A DNA stretch of 64,000 nucleotides from Njordibacter sp905182035 (GTDB taxonomy: Bacteria; Pseudomonadota; Gammaproteobacteria; Pseudomonadales; Balneatricaceae), in NCBI RefSeq assembly GCF_047730075.1, contig NZ_CP159831.1, forward strand, positions 1,240,001 through 1,304,000. Reading direction: 5' to 3'. The notes under the pieces were generated by a model. That model was not told the origin of the DNA. It was given only the letters and a program-made list of their open reading frames with translations, and ran no database searches. This document shows positions 8,799 to 17,118 of the stretch, in pieces. How positions within the stretch are numbered: position 1 is the stretch's first letter; each line of letters starts with the position of its first letter. The translations under genes and the position numbers were made by a program.

Positions 8799-8927
8799 CT
8801 ATTGATTAGAATTATGTTCGTTAAAAAGCCATAAAAGACCATGGGTTATGAGAAATATTACAAGGCATAAAAAATACAATAAATAGGTGCTGATCGACTC
8901 GATTAAGGCTGACACGAATTTGGTCAT
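8799..8927 (-). CDS. Small single-span membrane protein, 42 residues (unrecognised)
   Basis: This short frame has ATG at 8927, a well-placed AAGGGA Shine-Dalgarno six nucleotides upstream, and TAG at 8799. The product starts MTKFVSALIESISTY, continues with one long hydrophobic stretch (about residues 15-36, LLYFLCLVIFLITHGLLWLF) and ends polar (NEHNSNQ). This is the typical shape of small inner-membrane proteins. About 105 nt downstream is a terminator with a T-run. No family is recognised. SD, single membrane segment and terminator together make it a plausible gene, but coding is unproven. Confidence 0.5.
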   Translation of the reverse strand: MTKFVSALIESISTYLLYFLCLVIFLITHGLLWLFNEHNSNQ

Positions 8928-8987
8928 AATATCCCTTGTAAAAAAACCTCAGCGTGTGACAAGATAGGCGGCCAAATTGCCAGCCTA

Positions 8988-9899
8988 ATGATTGTTATGT
9001 CTATAACCTTAAACCGCACCTTCGTTCGCCTAATGCCATGGATTTTTGTATGGGTATGGAGTACGGGTTTTTTGGCTGCTAAATTAGGCAAATCCTATGC
9101 TGAGCCCTTTACTTTACTAAGCTATCGTTTTGCCCTTGCCCTTGCGGTGCTGTGGGTAATCACCAAGTTATTTAATAGCCGCTGGCCCTCAACATGGCGT
9201 TTAGCTGCTCATTGTATGGTGGTTGGGTTGTTGCTGCACGGGGTATATTTGGGTGGTATTTTTAAAGCCATATCCTTAGGTATGCCAGCTGGCTTAAGTG
9301 CAATGGTCATTGGTTTGCAGCCCTTAACTATGGCTTTGTTCGCAGGAGTTATGTTGGGCGAGCGTGTATCAAAGCGCCAGTGGCTGGGTTTGTTCATGGG
9401 TTTGGCTGGGCTCTACTTGGTGTTAGGTGAACAGTTTTCTGTTGACGCAAGTACTATTTTTTACGGCTTTTCTGGCTGGTCCCCGGTGCTGGTAGGAGCA
9501 GCGTTGTTGGCAATCTCTTTTGGTACGCTATATCAAAAGAAATATTGCCATGGAGCAGATCACCTAACCTCTATTTGGTTGCAGTATGCTGCGGCGCTAG
9601 GTTTTAGTTTGATTATTGCGTTTACCTTTGAAACACGCGTTGTAGATTGGCAGTGGCAGTTTATTGTGAGTTTGTCTTGGCAAGTATTAGCCCTATCTAT
9701 TGGAGCGGTGTTATTGCTCATGATTATGATGCGCCAAGGTGCTGCGACCAAGGTGGGTAGTCTGTTTTATTTGGTGCCACCAGCAGTAGCAATACAGGCC
9801 TGGTTTTTATTTGGTGAAGCCATGGGCCTGCAGGGTTTGGCGGGTATCGCTTTAATTGCAGCTGGTGTGGCACAGGCCATGTGGCCAAGCCGCAACTAG
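8988..9899 (+). CDS. EamA/DMT-family permease
   Basis: About 303 residues made almost entirely of hydrophobic helices (ten predicted) in two EamA repeats. Typical features are WSTGFLAAKLGKSYAEPFTL near the N-terminus and LQPLTMALFAGVMLGERVSK at the end of the first repeat. These inner-membrane proteins usually export amino acids or other metabolites. ATG 8988 and ATG 8997 are both possible. The diaminopropionate ammonia-lyase gene follows after 34 nt, so the two may be cotranscribed, but no ligand can be assigned. Confidence 0.85.
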   Translation: MIVMSITLNRTFVRLMPWIFVWVWSTGFLAAKLGKSYAEPFTLLSYRFALALAVLWVITKLFNSRWPSTWRLAAHCMVVGLLLHGVYLGGIFKAISLGMPAGLSAMVIGLQPLTMALFAGVMLGERVSKRQWLGLFMGLAGLYLVLGEQFSVDASTIFYGFSGWSPVLVGAALLAISFGTLYQKKYCHGADHLTSIWLQYAAALGFSLIIAFTFETRVVDWQWQFIVSLSWQVLALSIGAVLLLMIMMRQGAATKVGSLFYLVPPAVAIQAWFLFGEAMGLQGLAGIALIAAGVAQAMWPSRN

Positions 9900-9933
9900 T
9901 TATTTAATTGAATACTTTTTTGGAGTTGTTTAT

Positions 9934-11133
9934 ATGACATCATCAACTGCCGTTTTACCGGGTCGGTTAGATTTTTTTCACAATCCTAAAGCTGATACTA
10001 AGTTAGTTTATGGCCCCCAGCGCCAAGCTATGCTTAGCGTGGCTAAAGGCAAGCAAGCTTTAAAAATGATTTCTACTTGGCCCAATTACCAAGTTACCGA
10101 CTTGCACCAGCTGGTTGGCATGGCTGAGCAGGCTAATATAGGCCAAATTTATTATAAAGATGAAAGTAGCCGGTTCGGTTTAAAGAGCTTTAAAGCCTTA
10201 GGTGGTGCATACGCTGTGACCCAATTCCTACAGCAGCATTTAGGCCAATTGAACGGCGAACAACCGACTATGGCGCAGCTATTATCGGGGCAATACAAAG
10301 AGCAATTAAAAGACGTGGTAGTTAGCTGTGCGACCGACGGTAACCATGGTCGATCTGTGGCTTGGGGTGCACAAATGTTTGGTTGCCAGTGCATTATTTA
10401 TATCCATCGTGATGTCTCTACTGGCCGTCAAGCGGCTATGGAAGCCTACGCTGCTCAGGTGATTCGTATTAAGGGCAATTATGATGAGTCTGTCCGTCAA
10501 GCCGCAATAGATGCAAAACAGTATGGCCGTTCGATTATTTCTGATACTAGCTACGAAGGTTACACAGAAGTGCCAGCCAATGTAGCTTTAGGCTATACGG
10601 TGATGTTGTCTGAAGCCGTTGAACAACTTAATGGCGTAATACCCACTCACGTTTTTATCCAAGCTGGGGTCGGTGGCTTAGCTGCGGCAGTATGTGGCTA
10701 CTTTTGGGACCTATGGGCAGAGCAACGCCCTCGGTTTGTTGTGGTAGAGCCAGAGGCTGCAAATTGTTTACAAGAAAGCGCTAAGGCTGGAGAGTTAAAA
10801 GTAGTAGAAGGCGACTTAGATACGTTAATGGCAGGCTTGGCTTGTGGTGAAGTCTCTCATATTGCTTGGGATATATTAGACCAAGGGGCGGATGACTTTA
10901 TCACTTTAAGTGAGGATGCCGTAGCTCCATGTATGCGCGCCTTGGAGCAAAATAGCCCAAGTATTGAAGCTGGAGAATCGGCTGTTGCAGGTTTAGCTGC
11001 TTGCATTATTGGTGCGCAACACCCTCAATGGCGGGCGACTTTAGGGCTTAATGAACAAAGCACAGTATTAGTCTTAGGCACAGAGGGTGCTACTGATCCT
11101 GAGCTTTATCAGCAATTAGTGTTTGGCACTTAA
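9934..11133 (+). CDS. dpaL: Diaminopropionate ammonia-lyase
   Basis: About 399 residues, fold type II PLP enzyme of the YgeX/DpaL family. KDESSRFGLKSFKALGG holds the PLP lysine (Lys87 by position) and DGNHGRSVAWGA is the cofactor-contacting motif. QAGVGGLAAAV is the glycine loop for phosphate. The family converts 2,3-diaminopropionate to pyruvate and two ammonia. The ATG at 9934 follows a TTGGAG Shine-Dalgarno; the frame's more upstream start lies inside the previous gene and is unlikely. An M24 hydrolase gene follows after 29 nt, suggesting an operon that may release diaminopropionate from a conjugate. Confidence 0.92.
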   Translation: MTSSTAVLPGRLDFFHNPKADTKLVYGPQRQAMLSVAKGKQALKMISTWPNYQVTDLHQLVGMAEQANIGQIYYKDESSRFGLKSFKALGGAYAVTQFLQQHLGQLNGEQPTMAQLLSGQYKEQLKDVVVSCATDGNHGRSVAWGAQMFGCQCIIYIHRDVSTGRQAAMEAYAAQVIRIKGNYDESVRQAAIDAKQYGRSIISDTSYEGYTEVPANVALGYTVMLSEAVEQLNGVIPTHVFIQAGVGGLAAAVCGYFWDLWAEQRPRFVVVEPEAANCLQESAKAGELKVVEGDLDTLMAGLACGEVSHIAWDILDQGADDFITLSEDAVAPCMRALEQNSPSIEAGESAVAGLAACIIGAQHPQWRATLGLNEQSTVLVLGTEGATDPELYQQLVFGT

Positions 11134-11162
11134 AAATGTCTAACTAAACTGAGGTAAATATA

Positions 11163-12356
11163 ATGACTCAATACCCATTAACAGGCGCACCGCAGCGGCA
11201 GTTTTCTTTAGTTGAGTTTGAGCATCGCATGGCGCGTGCACAAGCCATGATGCGAGAGCTTAATTTAGATGGTGTTTTATTAACCACCGAAACCAATGTG
11301 CGTTATTTCTCTGGCTATTTTACCCAGTTTTGGCAAAGTCCTACGCGGCCTTGGTTTTTGATCTTGCCGGCAATTGGTAAACCTATTGCTGTGATTCCCA
11401 CAATTGGTGTAGTAGGCATGAGTAGTACATGGGTGGATGATGTGCGTGCCTGGCCCTCACCATTTCCAGAAGATGATGGGGTAAGCTTGTTGAGCCAAAC
11501 CCTGGCCGAATTACCTAAGCGGTTTGGTCGTTTAGGTATGACCCTTGGCCGAGAAACACACTTACGCATGCCTCAGCAGCAAGTGCAGTCTTTGTATACA
11601 TCAAGCAATCTTGAGTTGGTCAATGTAAGTCGTGAAGTCTTACACTTGCGCAGTATCAAATCTGCAGCAGAAATTAATCGTGTTGCCCACGTGTGTGGGA
11701 TTACTTCTAAAGCATTTGCTCAACTTCCAGGGTTTGCTAGTACTGCCATGACTGAGCGTGACGTGGTGGCTGAATTTAGAATGGAGCTGTTACGCCAGGG
11801 GGCAGATCATTCACCCTTTATTGTGTCGTCTTCAGGCCCAGACGGCTACGACGATATTATTATGGGGCCAACGGACAGGGTGATTGAAGAAGGCGACTTA
11901 TTAATCATTGATACGGGTACTGTGTGGCAAGGCTACTTTTGTGATTTCGACCGTAACTGGTGCTTTGGGGATTGCTCTCAAGAAACAAAAGCAGCCTATG
12001 AAACAGTCTATGCTGCTACGGATGCGGGGTTTGCTGTCGCCAAACCTGGCAATACAACCAGTGACTTATATCGTGCCATGTGGCCTATCATGCAAGCAGG
12101 TGGTGCCTTGGGAAATGACGTAGGACGATTAGGCCACGGTCTTGGCTCAGATCTTACAGAATGGCCATCTAACACGGCAACCGATGACACTGTGCTAGAA
12201 GTGGGTATGATTATGACTCTGGAACCTGGTATGTCTTATCTAAATGGTGACGGTAAAGTGAAGCAGATGGTTCATGAGGAGAATATTGTTATCACTGAAC
12301 AGGGGCCCCAGTGGTTATCCACTAGGGCTGCGGCGCAACTACCACATTTGGGTTAA
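11163..12356 (+). CDS. M24-family metallohydrolase (Xaa-Pro peptidase/creatinase-like)
   Basis: The 397 residues have an N-terminal creatinase-like domain (VLLTTETNVRYFSGYF) and a C-terminal pita-bread domain. Candidate metal ligands are two Asp in IDTGTVWQGYFCDFDRNW, His in GHGLGSD, Glu in LEPGMSYL and Glu in VHEENIVI, so the site looks intact. M24 members hydrolyse Xaa-Pro bonds or small amides. Linkage to diaminopropionate ammonia-lyase makes a small diamino-acid conjugate a fair guess. An AGGTAAATATA ribosome site precedes the ATG. It ends overlapping the convergent LysR gene by 4 nt. Confidence 0.85.
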   Translation: MTQYPLTGAPQRQFSLVEFEHRMARAQAMMRELNLDGVLLTTETNVRYFSGYFTQFWQSPTRPWFLILPAIGKPIAVIPTIGVVGMSSTWVDDVRAWPSPFPEDDGVSLLSQTLAELPKRFGRLGMTLGRETHLRMPQQQVQSLYTSSNLELVNVSREVLHLRSIKSAAEINRVAHVCGITSKAFAQLPGFASTAMTERDVVAEFRMELLRQGADHSPFIVSSSGPDGYDDIIMGPTDRVIEEGDLLIIDTGTVWQGYFCDFDRNWCFGDCSQETKAAYETVYAATDAGFAVAKPGNTTSDLYRAMWPIMQAGGALGNDVGRLGHGLGSDLTEWPSNTATDDTVLEVGMIMTLEPGMSYLNGDGKVKQMVHEENIVITEQGPQWLSTRAAAQLPHLG

Positions 12357-13264
12357 GTCTTTATTAGCTCTTTGAACCATGCGTCCACGAGGTAATTCAT
12401 TGGCGCATTTTTTTTATGAATTACAGCATAATCAGTGGTGTAGTGGAAATGGCTCTCACACAGGGGTTTCATTTTACCTTGTTGTATCCATTGGGCAGCG
12501 TAATGGGTAGGTAAATAACCGATAAAACAGCCTGTCATAATAAGAAAGGCAACGCCTTCTCTATCGTTGGCAGTGGAACTGGTTTTTAGCTTTTGATATT
12601 GAGTTTTTGTGGCCGCTGTTTGAGCGTAGGCTGGAGCCACAGCGGCATAATTTGGCACCAAGGGAATCACATCTTGTTGTTCGGCAATGTCAAATAATGG
12701 ATGGTGGTGACTGCAATACAGATTAGATTTCTCTTCATAAAGCGGCATGTACTCTAGTTCGGCAATTTTTCTTAGACGGGGAATAGCGCCCACATGTAAA
12801 CGACCATCTAATACTGCCTTTTCAATCTCATTAGGCGGCATCATGCTAATGTTTATGCCAATGTCGGATGCCTGTAACTTTAATTGGCGTAGCGCATTAG
12901 TGATTTTCATGTGTGGTAGGGTGACAAGGGTGCCAGCAATTCCTATATTCAAGTCACCTTTGAGTTGGTCATGTAAGGCATTAACCCGAGTGCGAAAGCC
13001 TTCTATAGAGGTGAATAATTGTAAAATGGCTTCATATACCTGTTGTCCTGCATCGGTTACAGAGAAACCCGCTCGCCCACGTTGACAGAGGCGTAACCCT
13101 AAGCGAGTTTCTAAATCCCCCATGGCCATACTAATAGCTGCCCGACTGATGTTAAGCTCAACTTCAGCTGCGGCAAAACCGCCTGCCTCAACAACTGTTC
13201 TGTAGATGCGTAATAGGCGCAAATCTATATCGGACAAGCGGCTTAAACCAAGGTGTCTTGACAT
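12353..13264 (-). CDS. LysR-family transcriptional regulator
   Basis: The 303 residues have an N-terminal winged helix (about residues 14-75: LRLLRIYRTVVEAGGFAAAE, ISRAAISMAMGDLE) and a periplasmic-binding-like effector domain from about residue 100. It is divergent from the omega-aminotransferase gene across 105 nt that contain an inverted repeat TTAAC-N6-GTTAA. By the usual LysR arrangement it probably activates the aminotransferase and mmsA genes and represses itself; this is inference. The inducer is unknown. Confidence 0.9.
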   Translation of the reverse strand: MSRHLGLSRLSDIDLRLLRIYRTVVEAGGFAAAEVELNISRAAISMAMGDLETRLGLRLCQRGRAGFSVTDAGQQVYEAILQLFTSIEGFRTRVNALHDQLKGDLNIGIAGTLVTLPHMKITNALRQLKLQASDIGINISMMPPNEIEKAVLDGRLHVGAIPRLRKIAELEYMPLYEEKSNLYCSHHHPLFDIAEQQDVIPLVPNYAAVAPAYAQTAATKTQYQKLKTSSTANDREGVAFLIMTGCFIGYLPTHYAAQWIQQGKMKPLCESHFHYTTDYAVIHKKNAPMNYLVDAWFKELIKT

Positions 13265-13273
13265 CGTAATTAG

Positions 13274-13289
13274 TTAACCATTTAGTTAA
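13274..13289. promoter_or_regulatory. Candidate LysR operator
   Basis: TTAAC-CATTTA-GTTAA is a perfect 5+5 bp inverted repeat located 10 nt from the LysR start and about 80 nt from the divergent aminotransferase start. A TTAGTTAA direct repeat overlaps it (about 13270 and 13282). The position is typical for a LysR recognition site, but the sequence is AT-rich, so chance is possible. Confidence 0.4.
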
Positions 13290-13369
13290 GTTAGTGTAAA
13301 TAACTTAATATTTAACTGTTTTAAATGCAAGCCTAAACTATATTTAATATTAACGATGGAGTTTCACCC

Positions 13370-14707
13370 ATGAGTTTTGAATCATTGACTGGGGATTTGA
13401 GCCGCGAACAGCTCGAAGCCTATTGGATGCCGTTTACCGCTAACCGTCAGTTTAAAGAAAAGCCACGTATGATCGTGTCGGCTGAACAAAGCCATTATAT
13501 TACTGCGGATGGCCGTCGTATTTATGATGGCCTTTCAGGCTTATGGTGTTGTGGTTTTGGTCATAATCGACCAGAAATTACAGAAGCTGTGCATCAACAA
13601 ATGAAAACCATGGACTATGCTCCAGCCTTTCAGTACGGTCATCCAAAGGCCTTTGAATTGGCAGACCGATTAGCCAAAATGACACCAGAAGGTTTAGATT
13701 ACGTGTTCTTTACTAATTCTGGTTCAGAATCTGCTGACACCTCATTAAAAATGGCCCGCGCTTATTGGCGTCAATGTGGTCAGCCCAGCAAAACTAAACT
13801 AATTGGGCGCAGTAAGGGTTATCATGGAGTAAACTATGGTGGCATAAGTGTTGGAGGCATAGCTGCTAATCGTAAGATGTATGGCACTGGCATAGAAGCT
13901 GGTCATTTACCCCATACTTTGTTACCTCAAAATGCTTTCAGTAAAGGCTTGCCAGAACACGGCGTTGAACTCGCTGACCATTTGTTAGAACAAATTGCGT
14001 TGCATGACGCATCAAATATTGCCGCTGTTATTGTTGAGCCTTTTGCAGGTTCAGCTGGTGTTGTTGTGCCACCTCAGGGTTATTTACAGCGCTTACGTAA
14101 AATCTGTGATGACCACAATATATTGTTGATTTTTGATGAAGTAATTACTGGCTTTGGTCGTGCAGGTGCAGCTTTTGGTGCCGATGCATTTGGTGTGATC
14201 CCTGACATAATGAACCTTGCTAAAGCATTAACTAACGGCACAATTCCAATGGGTGCTGTGGTTGCAAAAAGTGAGATATACCAAACATTTATGGATGCCG
14301 GGGGGCCGGAGTACATGGTGGAATTCCCCCACGGTTATACCTATTCTGGGCATCCTATAGCATGTGCTGCTGGTTTAGCCGCTATGGATATATTCGAGAA
14401 TGACCAATTGGCCCAGCGCGCGGCAGACCTTGCTCCTCATTTTGAAGAGGCTATTCATAGCTTGAAAGGCTTAAACTATGTTAGTGACATTCGCAATTAT
14501 GGTTTAGCAGGGGCTTTAACCATAGAATCCTATCCAGGCGAGCCTGCCAGACGTCCCTACGAAATTGCAATGAAGGCGTGGGATCTTGGTTTTTATGTGC
14601 GTTATGGTGGTGATACTATTCAGTTAGGGCCAAATTTTGTGAGTGAAAAAGAAGATATTACTCGTTTAATAAATGCTTTAGGTGATGCCATTCAAAGTTT
14701 GGACTAA
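13370..14707 (+). CDS. Omega-amino acid:pyruvate aminotransferase (class III)
   Basis: The 445 residues begin with the family's YWMPFTANRQFK and contain GLSGLWCCGFGHNRPEI, FFTNSGSESADTSLKMARAY, IFDEVITGFGRAG and NLAKALTNGTIPMGAV, the last with the PLP lysine. This is the signature of beta-alanine (omega-amino acid):pyruvate transaminases. The enzyme would convert beta-alanine to malonate semialdehyde, or related omega-amino acids to semialdehydes, making alanine. mmsA follows after about 105 nt and would oxidise the product, a known pairing. A GGAG ribosome site precedes the ATG. Confidence 0.92.
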   Translation: MSFESLTGDLSREQLEAYWMPFTANRQFKEKPRMIVSAEQSHYITADGRRIYDGLSGLWCCGFGHNRPEITEAVHQQMKTMDYAPAFQYGHPKAFELADRLAKMTPEGLDYVFFTNSGSESADTSLKMARAYWRQCGQPSKTKLIGRSKGYHGVNYGGISVGGIAANRKMYGTGIEAGHLPHTLLPQNAFSKGLPEHGVELADHLLEQIALHDASNIAAVIVEPFAGSAGVVVPPQGYLQRLRKICDDHNILLIFDEVITGFGRAGAAFGADAFGVIPDIMNLAKALTNGTIPMGAVVAKSEIYQTFMDAGGPEYMVEFPHGYTYSGHPIACAAGLAAMDIFENDQLAQRAADLAPHFEEAIHSLKGLNYVSDIRNYGLAGALTIESYPGEPARRPYEIAMKAWDLGFYVRYGGDTIQLGPNFVSEKEDITRLINALGDAIQSLD

Positions 14708-14811
14708 CCCCCCAGTTAGATATTTAGCCAATAGTGCTTTTGATATTGCAAGTGTACTATATTTCACCATATAACCAATTAAGTCCTAAATTTGGACAGT
14801 GAGGAAACAAA

Positions 14812-16302
14812 ATGCAAGTTGTAGGACATTTTATTAATGGCGTAATTGTTGCTGATACTCAGCGTGTACAAGACGTATTTAACCCAGCTACTGGTAAGGT
14901 TGTGCGTCAAGTCGCCTTAGCCAGCAAAAGCACTGTAGAAGATGCTATTGCTGCAGCACAGGCAGCTTTTCCAGCCTGGCGAAATACTCCACCGCAAAAA
15001 CGTGCTCGGGTGATGTTCCGCTTTAAGCAACTGCTCGAAGAAAATTCTGACAAAATATGTGCAGCCCTCACTAACGAACACGGTAAAGTGCTAGACGATG
15101 CGTCTGGTGAGCTCATTCGTGGCATTGAAGTAGTGGAATATGCCTGTGGTGCACCTACATTGTTAAAAGGCGAACACAGCAAAAACGTTGGCCCAGCGAT
15201 TGATAGCTGGTCTGAATTCCAACCCTTAGGTGTGGTTGCTGGCATTACGCCGTTTAATTTCCCAGCCATGGTGCCTATGTGGATGTTCCCAATGGCCATA
15301 GCTTGTGGTAATACGTTCATACTTAAGCCGTCTGAACGGGATCCAAGTGCGCCTCTACTTATTGGTCAGTTGCTTAAAGAAGCAGGTTTGCCAGATGGCG
15401 TGTTTAACATTGTTAACGGTGACAAGATTGCCGTGGACACAATTCTTGAAGATTCTCGTGTACAGGCGGTGAGCTTTGTAGGCTCTACGCCCATCGCTGA
15501 ATATATTTATGCCACAGGCACTGCCAATGGCAAACGTGTGCAAGCCTTAGGAGGCGCTAAGAACCACGCTATCATAATGCCTGATGCAGATATGGATAAT
15601 GCAGTAAACGCACTCATGGGCGCTGCTTATGGCTCTTGTGGCGAACGTTGCATGGCTATCTCTGTAGCTGTTTGTGTAGGTGATGCAGCTGCTGACGAAT
15701 TGGTGGCCAAACTAAAACCTCAAGTAGAAGCGCTACGGGTAGGCAATGGTACCGATGTTAGCAACGAAATGGGGCCATTGATTACTGCCGCAGCCCAAGA
15801 GCGTGTGCGTAGTCTCGTAGGTCAAGGTGTTGAGCAAGGAGCAGATCTCGTCGTGGATGGCCGCGGATTAGTTGTTGACGGACATGAAAACGGCTTCTTT
15901 GTAGGGGGTTGTTTGTTCGACAAGGTCACCAAAGACATGGTGGTTTATCGAGAAGAAATATTCGGCCCTGTGTTATGCGTTGTCCGTGTTGATACTATGC
16001 AAGAAGCCATGCAGCTGATTGATGATCACGAATTTGGTAATGGTACCTGCATATTTACCCGTGATGGCGAAGCAGCGCGTTATTTCACTGACAATATTAA
16101 AGTAGGTATGGTGGGTATTAACGTACCACTACCCGTGCCCGTTGCTTATCATAGCTTTGGTGGTTGGAAGCGTTCTTTGTTCGGTGATTTAGGTGCTCAT
16201 GGCCCTGATGCCATTCGTTTCTACACTCGACGTAAGACGGTAACTCAACGCTGGCCTTCTAGTGGTGTCCGTGAAGGTAAGCAGTTCGCGTTTCCTTCTT
16301 GA
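14812..16302 (+). CDS. mmsA: CoA-acylating methylmalonate/malonate-semialdehyde dehydrogenase
   Basis: The 496 residues are an aldehyde dehydrogenase of the MmsA/IolA type. GITPFNFPAMVPMWMFPMAI and ALGGAKNHAIIMPDAD are diagnostic, and GSCGERCMAIS holds the catalytic cysteine. The enzyme converts malonate or methylmalonate semialdehyde with NAD and CoA to acetyl- or propionyl-CoA plus CO2. It follows the omega-aminotransferase gene, giving a beta-alanine to acetyl-CoA route. A GAGGAAACAAA ribosome site precedes the ATG and a strong terminator follows at 16329. Confidence 0.95.
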   Translation: MQVVGHFINGVIVADTQRVQDVFNPATGKVVRQVALASKSTVEDAIAAAQAAFPAWRNTPPQKRARVMFRFKQLLEENSDKICAALTNEHGKVLDDASGELIRGIEVVEYACGAPTLLKGEHSKNVGPAIDSWSEFQPLGVVAGITPFNFPAMVPMWMFPMAIACGNTFILKPSERDPSAPLLIGQLLKEAGLPDGVFNIVNGDKIAVDTILEDSRVQAVSFVGSTPIAEYIYATGTANGKRVQALGGAKNHAIIMPDADMDNAVNALMGAAYGSCGERCMAISVAVCVGDAAADELVAKLKPQVEALRVGNGTDVSNEMGPLITAAAQERVRSLVGQGVEQGADLVVDGRGLVVDGHENGFFVGGCLFDKVTKDMVVYREEIFGPVLCVVRVDTMQEAMQLIDDHEFGNGTCIFTRDGEAARYFTDNIKVGMVGINVPLPVPVAYHSFGGWKRSLFGDLGAHGPDAIRFYTRRKTVTQRWPSSGVREGKQFAFPS

Positions 16303-16328
16303 TCTAAAGTTTTAAGCAAAACCTATAA

Positions 16329-16353
16329 AGCCTGGCACTTGCTGGGCTTTTTT
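16329..16353 (+). terminator. Rho-independent terminator after mmsA
   Basis: AGCCTGGC (16329-16336) pairs with GCTGGGCT (16341-16348), including two G-U pairs, across an ACTT loop, and a run of six T follows. It closes the aminotransferase-mmsA unit. Confidence 0.85.
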
Positions 16354-16463
16354 ATAATCAATTTTACGCAAAGTGGCTTTATTTATATCCATGACTTAAA
16401 TTATGTCGTGGTTTACTTTAAAATCATATGCTCATCATTATTTACGTGCAGGCGATTTAAGTC

Positions 16464-16757
16464 ATGGGTTTATTATCTAATATTAAAGAATTCCTCTTTC
16501 GGCCAACCGAAGAAGGCTCTGACAAAAAAGGCGCTAGGGACAGCCAGCATCACGAACATAAAGGTTTTAGTATTGAAACCCAGCCGTTAAAAGAAGGTGG
16601 CAGTTTTCGAGTGCAGGGGTGGATTCGTAATGACGGTAAAGAGCATCACTTTATTCGTGCTGATCAGTCACACAGCATCGAAGGTTGTCACGAGTTAAGT
16701 TTATTCAAAGCTAAACAGTGCATTGATCAACTTGGCGATAGCATATTTAAATCATAG
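16464..16757 (+). CDS. HlyU-family protein
   Basis: A 97-residue protein. The domain starts with KGFSIETQPLKEGGSFRVQG, then GKEHHFIRADQSHSIEG and ELSLFKAKQCIDQLGD, matching the HlyU family. In Vibrio, HlyU is a transcription activator of virulence genes, but the family is widespread in marine gammaproteobacteria without toxin genes and its role there is unclear. It is followed after 18 nt by the TfoX-domain gene, so the two may be cotranscribed. Confidence 0.85.
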   Translation: MGLLSNIKEFLFRPTEEGSDKKGARDSQHHEHKGFSIETQPLKEGGSFRVQGWIRNDGKEHHFIRADQSHSIEGCHELSLFKAKQCIDQLGDSIFKS

Positions 16758-16775
16758 TTCCAACAAGGGCATTTA

Positions 16776-17108
16776 ATGGCTTTTGACCAAGGTTTAGCGC
16801 AACGTGTTAGGGAACTGTTGGCTGACAACCCTTATGCCACAGAGAAGAAGATGTTCGGTGGTTTGGGTTTTATGATCTCTGGTAACATGTGTGTGGGTAT
16901 TATGGGTGAAGGCATGGTAGTAAGGGTGGGCCCTCCCTGCTATGCTCATGCGTTAGCTCTGCCACATACACAGGAGTTTAATTTTACTGGCCGACCTATG
17001 AAAGGTTGGGTTATGGTGGATGCCCACGGGCTTGCTGAGGACGAAGATTTGGCCCAATGGCTTGAGCGCGGCGAACAATTTGCTAGTGCTTTGTTGCCAA
17101 AACACTAG
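16776..17108 (+). CDS. TfoX N-terminal domain protein
   Basis: A 110-residue protein with the TfoX/Sxy N-terminal fold: MFGGLGFMISGNMCVGIMG, VVRVGP and GRPMKGWVMVDA. The C-terminal TfoX domain is absent, so this is the short stand-alone form and not the competence regulator itself. An AAGGG ribosome site precedes the ATG. It ends 10 nt from the convergent doeD gene. The function of the short form is unknown. Confidence 0.85.
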   Translation: MAFDQGLAQRVRELLADNPYATEKKMFGGLGFMISGNMCVGIMGEGMVVRVGPPCYAHALALPHTQEFNFTGRPMKGWVMVDAHGLAEDEDLAQWLERGEQFASALLPKH

Positions 17109-17118
17109 CGTATATTTG

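Noticed and set aside
14907..15320. 137-codon open frame on the minus strand within mmsA
   Set aside because: Shadow of the mmsA coding frame; no start signal.
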